From Verpa conica (taxonomy: Eukaryota > Ascomycota > Pezizomycetes > Pezizales > Morchellaceae), in NCBI GenBank assembly GCA_033030425.1, contig JAUFSD010000010.1:930001-994000 (forward strand): a stretch of 64,000 bases of DNA, in the 5' to 3' direction. Under the pieces are notes generated by a model, which saw only the letters and a program-made list of their open reading frames with translations, had not been told where the DNA came from and searched no databases. Below, one piece after another: positions 54,682 through 64,000 of the stretch. Both the position numbers and the translations under genes were made by a program. Positions within the stretch are counted from its first letter, which is position 1; every line of letters starts with the position of its first letter.

Positions 54682-56188
54682 ATACGTATACAGCCTCTAG
54701 TAGAGAATATCGGAAAGCAGAGGTAGTGATCAGAGGTTCTTGGGCCAATACCATTACTACGGTCAATCAAGGCTCCGAATCTACGGTTTCACATTTCCCA
54801 ATCTTTCTACAGGCTGTATAATCCTTCAGGTCCTAAGTATTTTCTAGGTGCTGACCTGCTTTTCCCTTTTCCCTTTTATTAGGGCAATATATTTGGATAT
54901 TGTATCTGTAAACCTGGAACATTGGTTATAGGATTGACTTTCAGCTTGGGCTGATGACCGTCATCTCCAATTTTTTCTTCCCTTATTCGTTTATGTATGT
55001 ATGTAGCTTTTGTCGATATTGGGACTTTTCGGTCCCTCTCACTACAATATGTCTATATTAGTGTCTGTTGTATAAAAGTGAAGTAGCGTATATATTTGGT
55101 GTGGTGTCTTTTGCACCAACCCTGAATAAACCGAGTGATTTTGTATGAGTCAAGTCAAGGTTTCGGAATTGCGTGCTTTTAATCTAGGGCTAACTTGGGG
55201 CTCTCCATAACGAGGCACAAAAATACTTATTTATACTTAGCAAGCGCCGCTTCCTTCCAAACAGCCCAAGCCAGGGTCATTAAGCCACGGCTCTTACATA
55301 TATAACTAGTATATAACTTCAATATTAGCTTTGGTGAACTACTCCTAGATACGTCATGTTCTATACGGCTATATTTACTGACTAGAGCTGAGACTGTTTT
55401 GGCTAAATCTAGATTTTTACTTAAGCGTAACCATAGAATCATATTTACATGTACTAGTTATAGCCGAATAGACCTCTATCAAGGTCCTAAAACTTCTTTT
55501 GAGTAAGAGTCTGACTTATATCAAATTCGGGGTGTTCTTTATCGAATAAAAAGAGACCTTATGGAGACCCGACCACCGTGGAAAATATTTTGAATAAATT
55601 TACTACTCGCTGGTCTTAGTACTGATTTGTGTTAGTTGTAGCTCAGCACCCCCCGCAATCCCTCGAGGCAGTGTCGTTCTTGAAATGAATGACACCGTGT
55701 CACCTGGGCTCAGGGATTACCCAGCCTACTCTAAGCGGTAGTAGATAAACTCAAGTGGGATATTATGATATAGGCTTTAGGTGTCCTAGAAAGGTTTGGG
55801 AATAAGTGAGAAGAGTATCGCAAGTATTTTGAATAGCCGTGAAGAATGTAGGTATTATGGAGCTGGAAGTGAACAAGGTAAAAGAATTGATGACGAGGCA
55901 GGGTAGTTTGTGTCTCCCGTAGACGCGCCGCTGCACACACCACCATTGGTGATACGGCCTTTAATTGGTCAAATCTCAACAACCAATAATGCCTCTGCTT
56001 GGCAATGAACTACTTAAGGAGGCGGGCATCCCACCTTGAAGAAGCTCTTCTCCCTCGTGAGCCCTCACTTTCACAGGTAGTTAGACTTTCATGAAGAACA
56101 CGTCCTCTTTTCTTCGTTGTTGCTCCGTCCCCGAAGCCCAAACACCTCTTCGTCCTATTGTCCTAGCAACCAGCCGCTTTCTGCCAAC
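54682..56188. other. Intergenic region with a decayed minus-strand frame
   Basis: Contains the Rtt103 3' region and the RING/PHD gene promoter. A 71-codon minus-strand frame (55227-55442) is open but without recognisable domain or splice context and is probably a gene remnant. Confidence 0.4.
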
Positions 56189-58165
56189 ATGAGTGAGTCT
56201 CCCAAGCCAACTAGCCCTGAAATAGACACACATGCGCCACAGCTATCTACGCCACATTTCAAAGAGACGGTATATTCCTTGACAGCCACAGATCTGCATC
56301 AGGAATCTGGTGATGCGGTGACGTGCATCGTATGCCTCAGCGACCTTCCACAGGACTCTGTCCCAGTTGTTGGAGAGTATGATCCTGTGGCTAGATTAGT
56401 TCCTTGCAACCATGCTATGCATAATAGCTGTCTGGTGCCTTGGATGGAGAGGGCCAACAGTTGTCCTATCTGCCGAGCAACTTTTAACGAAGTCTCAGTT
56501 TCCGCCACACTTTCAGGTATGTTACTAGTTCATAGCTATGATTTATGACAATTTCTAACATCTTAGGACTTAGGTCATACTCTCGAGACTTATCTGGTTA
56601 AGGACAAAACACAGGTCACCGAGTACGAGGCACAATTTTTTGGCCGTGAAGAGGAGGGGGCTTGTGAAGTTTGTATATGTGGTAGCGACGAGGACGTCCT
56701 CTTGGTTTGTGATGACTGCGATAGATCCTATCACACTTACTGCCTTGGACTTGACACTATCCCCGAGCAAGCCATCTGGTATTGCCCGGGGTGCACTGAA
56801 AGACACATAGTGATCCACGTAGCAGGACGTCAGCGTACTCTGCCTGGTAGAAGTGGTACGAGAACTGTCGGCGCAATCCGCCGTCTACAAAGACAGAATC
56901 AACGTGATATGGCATCACGCGAGGATCGAGCTTGGCAGAATGCGTGGCAACGTTTGGATTCAGATCTTGAGGGGCATGTAGTGTCGGCGTCCTTGGCCGA
57001 ACAACAGTTAAGGAGTCAGCGGGTTCGTCAGGTAGAACGCATGATGCGTCGACGCGAGGTAGCAGCTGCTCAATCAGACGGGGGGCGGAATGCATTTGAT
57101 GGACCACTTGCCTGGATGATACCGACTTCTAGGCCAAGAACATTCCCGAATTCTCAACAACCGATCAGTGAGGAGGAGCAATCGGCGTGGAGAATGTTTG
57201 ATATTGCTGAAGGAATGGAAAAATCCCCTAAAAAGAGAAGCAGAAAAGATAATCAGGAGACGACGAGATCTCCGATATCAGATGATGAGAAACCAAGGCG
57301 GAAACGCCCAAGGACTAGGCGTGATTCTCAGTTAGTTGAAGCTAATAACACGAGCGGTGAATCTTCAAGTAGTGCCGCAGCTATAGCAACAGGCTTCCGG
57401 GAACAAGCAAATCCTGTCCCTACTACTTCAGGAAGTTATTTGGGGTACATCCTGGAAAGCATTGCAAAGTCCTCAGAGACAATAACACCAGATCCACCTC
57501 AGGTAGGACTATGGGGGATTGATCTCAGTAAAATGCGACCACTATCCCCTGAACCATCCAATGCTACTAGTCCCCGTAGCCGACCTACTTCCCCGATTGG
57601 TAATTCACCATATACGATGGCGTCCCCTCCTAGGAGTCGGCCACATTCGCCTATTGAGACTAGCCAGATACCGTTTTCTCCATCGTCGCCTACCCGCAGG
57701 ACGCCTATTGTTTCCCATATTCACCCAACCCTCACACGGCCATGGGATTTATCTCAACCCTCACAAAATACCAGTCAGGCAAATTCTCAAGTTCAGAGGC
57801 AGCAGCAGCGTACATTGCTAGACGAAGAGCTTGGGTCTGATGATACCCGAGGTGGAGCATCATCTTCCTCTGATACTGATTCTAAGAACAAAAAGTATCG
57901 ATATCATCGGAAGAGTTCAGAAGGAAAGCATTCGGCAATCACGCCGGAGGTCAAGGTAGATGTAACGAATATGGTCCGTTCGGTTCTCAAACCTCTTTAC
58001 CCAGAAAAATTATCAAAAGACGAATTTACCCAAATTAATAAGAGTGTATCCCGCAAGCTATACCAGCTTGTAGAAGCTGATAAGGACTCTGATGTGGCAT
58101 GCGATAAGGAAAAGTGGATTAAGGTTGTAGAAGAAGAAGTAATGCTGGCTGTGAAATTTCTGTAG
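56189..58165 (+). CDS. RING-H2 and PHD finger protein, PHRF1-like, 639 aa
   Basis: Probable nuclear E3 ubiquitin ligase with chromatin-reading capacity. Exons 56189-56516 and 56574-58165; total 1920 nt. The start is MSESPKPTSPE; an upstream in-frame extension from 56117 is possible. RING-H2 at about 45-100: CIVC, then CNHAMHNSC and CPIC. PHD of Cys4-His-Cys3 type at about 135-180: CEVCICGSDEDVLLVCDDCDRSYHTYC...WYCPGC. The middle is basic and Ser/Pro-rich with many SP sites (SPRSRPTSPIGNSPY), then a conserved-looking helical C-terminus (about 570-639, MVRSVLKPLYPEKLSKDEF) that resembles the CTD-binding end of PHRF1. The acceptor used is the second AG, restoring the frame. Family and order RING-PHD match PHRF1; the function in fungi is inferred. 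Confidence 0.88.
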
Positions 58166-58988
58166 CTTCTTTTCTGGGATATCTTGTATACTTCTTATAT
58201 TTCTAGAGTGTCTAATTAACTGGTTCCATATCTAACTCTTTGGTGTTTCGTTTGGTGTTTTTTGGGGGCTTGGGCCTGGATTTGTTTAGTTTGGCGTGGT
58301 TTGTGGTGTGGTGATTTCCAATTTATTTGTTTATATGATTTTTGTTCTGTACTCTCTAGGAAGCTGTTGCTTCATTTTTGTAATTGTTGAGTATTTCCAC
58401 CTTTTAGGAGGATCGGAAATAAGCATATTCTGGTCCCTATGGGAGGCAAGGGAGGTTAAGGTCAGTGTAGGGGAATCTCGCCTGCTTCACTAATAATATT
58501 GCAAACTTGCCGATGAAAGAGTTATGTTTCGATACCTAGCTGGTTCGAAAGGTATTTTTTTCGTGGGCACATCTGCATTTCTGCGTGTTGACCAACTCAT
58601 TTCGGTAACTCCTATGAACTACGGCAGATATACCAAAGAATTATTTCCACTTAGCTGGTAATTCTTCTCATAGAATTACCTCGGCGCTATCATGGGCTTC
58701 TAGACTAGGAAATTCCTCCTTACCCCAATTGCCTGAGGGGCCTTTTAGCTGATGCATATCTTTTAGGCGTAGCTATCGCCTTGGGAACTCAGCTTTAGAC
58801 CTGTATTCTGGAAGTAGGGAATCACATTAATGATATCTATAGCGCCTCGTAATAAGTCATTGTCCGCGCGCGGCAACGGCCCCCCTCGAGGCCTCGTTCG
58901 CCCACCACGTACTCCACCAATTATTGCAATTGACAAGCGATTTTTTATGGGGGTAATATATACTATCTAATAAATAAATCCATACTAT
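58166..58988. other. 3' intergenic region
   Basis: No gene. GT-rich transcript end at 58200-58330, then AT-rich DNA up to a Tc1 fragment. Confidence 0.45.
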
Positions 58989-59420
58989 CTAATACCTTGT
59001 GTACCAACCCTTTGCCTTTATAACTGCCTCAATCCTCCTAGGAATGCTATCCACTAGTCTCTCAAAAATATAGTCAGGTATTAATTCCCAGCAGTGAATA
59101 AGAGCTTCTTCCATTAGTGGCTTTAAGACCTTTGGGTTATTAGAATAGTCAGCCAACTTGGAATAGTGTAGGTGGTAGAACTTTTTGAGGTGTACCCAAA
59201 CATGCTCAATGGGGTTGAGATCTGGAGAATAGGCAGGCCAGTCCTCCAACAACTCCACCCCATTGTCCACCAACCAATCCATTGTAAGGTCTGCTGTGTG
59301 AACCTTAGTATTATCTTGCATGAAGATAGATCTTATACCCTTCTGGCGCAATTCCTACACAAAATCCAGTAAGAAAAACTCCAAATTCTCCACATATGAT
59401 TGAGTATTTAAATTCCCATT
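58989..59420 (-). pseudogene. Tc1-type transposase fragment (DDE C-terminal half)
   Basis: The 120-codon frame 58989-59351 has FMQDNTKVHTA (second Asp) and LLEDWPAYSPDLNPIEHVWVHLKK, then ERLVDSIPRRIEAVIKAKG, the full C-terminal end of a Tc1-like transposase. Immediately upstream the frame continues as NLEFFLLDFV but is cut by a TAG before ELRQKG. The N-terminal half is missing, replaced by the minisatellite element. Confidence 0.85.
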
Positions 59421-59924
59421 CTCCCCCACATCAGCAAAAACAAAGATTCCGCCCCACTCTCCTAGAGAGCGGGGCGAGCAGGGTGACGATTTTGCAAACC
59501 TACCCTCCCACAGGTGCTTTACGCTGCACGTCATCTCCGGAAAATCTCAGGGCGGACGCTAGCAGTCCGGGAGATACCGGGAGACATCAGCAAACTTGAA
59601 GGTTTCTCTCAGATGCATCAGATGCATCAAAGGCTTAGGATACAGTTGGTGGAATTCGACGATCAGGAGACGGGATATGTCTTAGAGACACTCGGCTAGC
59701 TGTTAGAGCTCTCAAGAGAGCCCCAGAAGCTCCCATAGTCAACTCTAGAGGCGTCAGAAAACGTCAGGGGACTCTATAGCCGTCTCTGGGAGGGCCTTGC
59801 TAGTCACACTGGTAGTCACACTGGTAGTCACGGTTCGGAGTCTTCAAAATTTTATTTATTTTACTATGTACATTTTCTAGTCTATATACAAAATACTGCT
59901 GCTTTACCCCCCTCTCCACCTGCC

Positions 59925-59973
<49 letters not shown>

Positions 59974-60187
59974 CTTGCTTGCTTGCTTGCTGCCTGCTGT
60001 CGCGCTGGGAGTTGTCTGGGGTCACGTTGAGGCGTAGGACACAGGGGATTCGTACCGTCACGGGTAGGTTGTTTGCTTGGTGGCCCAGAGGCTGCTGGAG
60101 GCTTGCTGGGGGTGCTAGAGGCTTGCTGGAGGTCCTGGGGGGGTCCTAGGGGGGGTCTTGCTGCAGCTGTCGCGCTGGGGGTCTCTG

Positions 60188-61445
60188 TGTGACGACTTAA
60201 CCATCGTCATGACTAGTCTTGAGTACCTCTCCATATAGGGACACCTAAGGATCTCCCTTGAGAGATGGGGCTAGCTATCCTATTCTGGTCAATAGATACT
60301 AAGGAAGTCATTACTAAGATAGCCCGATCTCTAAGCGAGCTGGCAAGCTCCTAGGACGGAGCGAAGCTCGCCGTCGTCGGTATGCGACAGAGACCGAAGT
60401 AATGCGTCTATAGTCTAAAGCTATGGGAGATACTAGTGCAACAAGACTGAAGCAGTTGCCTCCATGAACAGAGTTACGCTTCTGTTCCTCTAGGAGGAAT
60501 AACAATGACTTCATCGATGGCCAACCTTATAGGAAGGCCGAGAGCCGTGAGAGAAGAGCAAAGCTATGCTTAGTAGTTAGGGCCGCCAGCAAAAATAATA
60601 ATTAACCTGGTGGCATCACGAATCGAACCATATGGGGCTACGCCTTGTGCTTCGCCCTAAGGTCCTTATGGATCAAGATTACCTCTCCGCCACGTCTCCA
60701 GGTTGGACTAGGAACGTGGGAAGGGAATCTAAGCAACGGCAGGAATCACCAGTGGGTTACCCTACCTAGGGGGCTCTGTGTTTTCTAAATACCCGCGAGG
60801 CGCCCCACTGTGCCACCCGCCGTTTGCAGAGGAGGCCCCCCTGAGTTGCTGATTCCCTAACAAAAAGACAAGTTTTGGACCCCAAAAATAACCCCAAAAC
60901 CGTCAGGAAAATTTGTCCAACCAAACCAAACTCGGAGAGTATATGGGGGACAGTGCTGCGAATCCATAGGTGCAATCGGATTTGAAATCGGACCATTATA
61001 GCAAAAGTTACAGAGTTTTTAGTAACCAACGCTTTTAGTCGCTAGTCTATCGGCCCCGCTAGTTCTTAGGGGCGCTCTAGACTCAGTTGATTTCCAAGCA
61101 CGGAGGAATTGTTCCCCGCTTCTTGGCAGCCTGCTCGCAATTAAAATCCATAGCTTAAACCCGTCCTTCCCTCAGGACAACCATTCTTGCCAGTCAACGA
61201 ACAACCGTTGTTCAGAGACCCTCATACTCTTCGCTAAAGACGTTTGTCTTCCCCTGGGAAGCAGAGCCTTTTAAAGTCTTTAGTTATCGACCCATTAAAA
61301 TCCTTATTCCTGTTTAGCCTAGAGACTGTTGACCTTCCGTGTTGACGAGCGGTTCTAAGCCTCGCTGCTGAAGCTTCTCGTCAGAAAGAGAGGTTGTTGG
61401 TTTTTTTTGGTACGGCAGTACTCCCCTGGGAGTGCCCCCGTTACA
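60188..61445. mobile_element. Solo LTR1, 1258 bp
   Basis: TGTGACGACTTAACC...CCCCGTTACA with duplication CTCTG (60183-60187, 61501-61505). The empty site 'gggggtctctggagatcacg' exists at about 38548. Confidence 0.9.
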
Positions 61446-61500
61446 GGTTGTTGGTTTTTTTTTGGTACGGCAGTACTCCTCTGGGAGTACCCCCGTTACA
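61446..61500. repeat. 55-bp duplication of the LTR1 end
   Basis: An exact-length repeat of the LTR1 terminus ('ggttgttgg' + T-run + 'ggtacggcagtact...cccccgttaca') directly follows the LTR and is enclosed in the same target duplication. Confidence 0.9.
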
Positions 61501-61505
61501 CTCTG

Positions 61506-62285
61506 GAGGTCACGTCAACGCGTCGGACATGGGGGGGTTCATACCACGACGGGTAAGTTGTTCTCTTGGTGGCCCGGAGGCTGCTGGAGGCTTGCTGGGG
61601 GTGCTGGAGGCTTGCTGGGGGTCCTAGGGGGGGTCTTGCTGCAGCTGTCGCGCTGGGGGATCTCTGGAGGTCACGTCAACGCGTTGGACATGGAGGATTC
61701 ATACCTCGACGGGTAGGTTATTTGCTTGGTGGCCCGGAGGCTGCTGGAGCCTTGCTGGAGGTCCTAGGGGGGGTTCCTAGGGGGGTCTGCTGCTTGCTGC
61801 TGCGCTGGGTGTCAGCTTGAGGTCCAGTCGACGCGTCAGACAAAAGATGTCCGTACCTGGATGGGTAGGTTGTTCTCTTGGTGGCCCGGAGACTGCTGAA
61901 GGCCTGGAGGGGGGTCCTAGGGGGTCCTGCTGCTGCTGTCGCGCTGGGGGTCCTCTGGGAGTCCTCTGGGGGTCGCGTCGACGCGTCGGACAGAGGGGGT
62001 TTGTACCGTGACAGGTAGATTGTTTGCTTGGTGGCTTGGAGGCTGCTGGAGGCTTGCTGGAGGTCCTGGGGGGGGTCCTGGGGGTCTGCTGCCTGCTGCT
62101 GTGCTGGATGTCAGCTCGAGGTCCAGTCAACACGTCAGACAAAGAGTGTTTGTACCTGGACGGGTAGGTTGTTTGCTTGGTGGCCCGGAGACTGCTGAAG
62201 GCTGCTGTAGCCTTGCTGAAGGTCCTAGGGGGGTCTTGCTGCAGCTGTCACGCTAGGGGTTCTCTGGGGGGTCACATTGACACGT
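61506..62285. repeat. GC-rich minisatellite array, about six units
   Basis: Same unit as 38397-39045, starts at about 61508, 61668, 61823, 61975, 62116 and 62272. Confidence 0.85.
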
Positions 62286-62363
62286 TGGACATGGAGTGTT
62301 TGTACCGTACGTTGTTTGTTGGTGGCTCAGGGCCACCAGGGGCAGGCAGGCAGGCAGGCAGGC

Positions 62364-62970
62364 TGTAACCGCCCCTGCTGTGTTACTTTGTTCTTTGTTT
62401 TACCTGTTTTGGATGCGGTTATGGCACTAACCACCTTGGGATTTCTTTATTGTTTCTTTGAATCTATTTTACTATGTTTGGGAACCCCGCCGGAAGCGGA
62501 GCAATTATTGTACCGGGGTGGTACCGGATCGGGATGATTAGTCTTTCTTTAGTGTTTTGATCCTGGCATAGATCGGAGATTAGGGTACCGGGATCGGAGG
62601 AACATGACAGGAATGGAGGAATGGAGGAATGGTTGTGCCGGGTTATTTTTGATTACTGTTTATTTGCTTTTGGACCGGAGCATGGAATGCCCCGGCTATT
62701 TTATGTATGTTTTTGTTTTAGTATAAAACCTGCCGTGTCTAGCTAGTTTTGGGTCGCCAGGATTCAGCTACCTAAGTTAGTTATCAATATATGCAATTGA
62801 CCGGCTACCTTTAGTTCACATCAGTATATTAGCCTACCGAGTCTAGTCTAGTTAGTCAATCTCTTTGAGATAGCTACTAGGCTTAGCCTGAAACCTCCCC
62901 CTACCACAATTTATCCACTAGATTGGTGCCAAGCAGTGCTTGCACTGAACTAGTGTGTGATTGTGTTACA
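62364..62970 (+). mobile_element. Solo LTR4, 607 bp
   Basis: TGTAACCGCCCC...GATTGTGTTACA; duplication CAGGC (62359-62363, 62971-62975) in a CAGG array whose uninterrupted form is at 39083. Confidence 0.9.
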
Positions 62971-63165
62971 CAGGCAGGCTTTGCTGGAGGAGGTTCTCGT
63001 GATTCTAGATAGGTTGTTAGTTCTATAATAGACTGCTTCTAGGTGGGAGAAGGTAGGAGGTACGGAGTTACTGCAGGTACGCGAGGCTGTGGGGACTTAG
63101 AGGATTTTGGCAAGGGTTGTGATGGGTGCAGGCCGGGTAACGGTTTAGGGACTTAGCAAATCTTA

Positions 63166-63530
63166 GCCATCAGCAAAAGACTAATAGTGTCCCGGGTACT
63201 ACCAGGGACTCCCGGGGACCGCTGGGACCCCCGAGACTCCACCCGATCCCGAGGTAGATGCTGGTGCCCCAGGGACATAGGTGCGTGTCCCGGGGTGTCC
63301 CAGAGACGGGCGTATATGGGTCCCAGGAGGGGGGACGGCACATATGTGGTCCCAGGGAGCGTACGGGACAGTCCCAGGGAAACTTCAGGACTGCTTGGGA
63401 ACGCCATAGGACTGCTTAGAGACTGCTTAGGGGACTCTCGATTCTGTCACTTTCATGTCTCTTTTCGTCATGACTTTTGCAATCGAGTATATTTGGTCAA
63501 TGTATCCTATATAGTCTATATACAATAAAT
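63166..63530. repeat. GGGAC-rich sequence, MITE-related start
   Basis: Begins CATCAGCAAAAG near 63169 and is full of GTCCC/GGGAC words like the MITEs, but is GC-rich and lacks the second terminus. No gene. Confidence 0.5.
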
Positions 63531-64000
63531 CTCTACACGCCCCCCCCCTGCTTGCTGCCCCACCTGCTGCTTGCTTGCTGCCCCCCACCTGCTTCCCCCT
63601 GCTTGCTGCCCCTGCTTGCTTCCCCCCCTGCTTGCTTGCTGCTGCTGCTGCCCGTGGGGTCTGCTTCTCGAGTCCTAATTAACGCGTCAGACATAGTCGG
63701 ACTGTGGCCAGACAAGGAGTAAACGTACCGTGACGGGTAGGTTGTTCGCTCTATATGGAGGGGTCTGCTTGATCTCTGCCAGAGGGTTGCTCCTGCTGTT
63801 GCTCCTGCTGCCGCTGCTGCTCCTGCTGCTGCGGCGCGTGGGGTCCTAATCGACGCGTCAAACATAGTCGGACCACAGTCAGACAAAAGGTGAACGTACT
63901 ATGACGGGTAGGTTGTTCACTCTATATGGAGGGGTCTGCTTGGCCTCCTGCCAGGGGGTTGCTCCTGCTGTTGCTCCTGCTGCTGCTGCGCGTGGAGTCC
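63531..64000. repeat. CTGCTTGCTGCC-type low-complexity and two minisatellite units
   Basis: CCTGCTTGCTGC arrays (63541-63650, 63780-63835, 63960-63990) alternate with two units holding 'cgacgcgtca' and 'tgacgggtaggttgtt' about 190 bp apart. It continues beyond the window. Confidence 0.7.

Larger units (their letters stand above)
59430..63165 (+). mobile_element. Minisatellite element, copy B (interrupted by LTR1 and LTR4)
   Basis: Collinear with copy A: 59584-60187 (leader, 'gtctatatacaaaata' near 59880, CCTG array 59930-59990), 61501-62363 (GC-rich units) and 62971-63165 (tail with 'ggtacggagttactgcagg'). 59430-59583 is an extra GC-rich start. It lacks the LTR2 that adjoins copy A; after 63165 the sequence changes to a MITE-like CATCAGCAAAAG. 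Confidence 0.7.

Overview
The window is nuclear DNA of a filamentous ascomycete (Pezizomycotina). The protein genes carry short introns with GTAAGT/GTATGT-like donors and CTAAC-like branch sites, and the calmodulin has the filamentous-ascomycete sequence. The very high load of LTR elements, Tc1/mariner-type elements and MITEs would fit a repeat-rich Pezizomycete (truffle or morel type), but that placement is inference.

Genes sit in islands. Island 1 (12.1-19.5 kb): a small hypothetical gene, calmodulin (-), a Tlg2/syntaxin-16 t-SNARE (+) and the DEAD-box helicase Dbp9 (-). Island 2 (29.6-34.8 kb): a mitochondrial ABC half-transporter of the Mdl1 type (-), divergent from the Hsp90 co-chaperone Cdc37 (+). 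Island 3 (53.2-58.2 kb): an Rtt103-like CTD-interaction-domain protein (+) and a RING-H2/PHD protein resembling PHRF1 (+). The exon-intron models I built for the seven recognised genes each sum to a whole number of codons and carry the diagnostic motifs of their families.

Everything else is transposon-derived. Positions 1-3480 hold an element with inverted repeats of at least 310 bp. It carries a 2-oxoglutarate/Fe(II) dioxygenase-like gene (H-x-D, H, R all present; TET/JBP-like by pattern) broken by one stop, and no transposase. Positions 6104-11305 are a 5.2-kb Tc1/mariner-superfamily element (TA target site, 27-bp TIRs, five 171-bp subterminal repeats, DDE transposase) with a solo LTR inside the transposase gene. 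Positions 20.3-28.8 kb and 36.3-52.6 kb are stacks of nested solo LTRs from several families, a GGGAC-rich MITE family, a long fold-back element, GC-rich minisatellite elements and one nearly complete Ty3/gypsy chromovirus (44786-50590). The right end (59-64 kb) repeats the minisatellite element and the LTRs.

Nested insertions can be ordered by exact 5-bp target duplications, and several empty sites exist as paralogous copies within the window. The most notable observations are the dioxygenase-bearing inverted-repeat element; a TATA/hairpin/TTACGCAA layout shared by several LTR families; a G-GGU-UUU slip site three codons before the gag stop of the chromovirus; and the minisatellite-filled element abutting an LTR.
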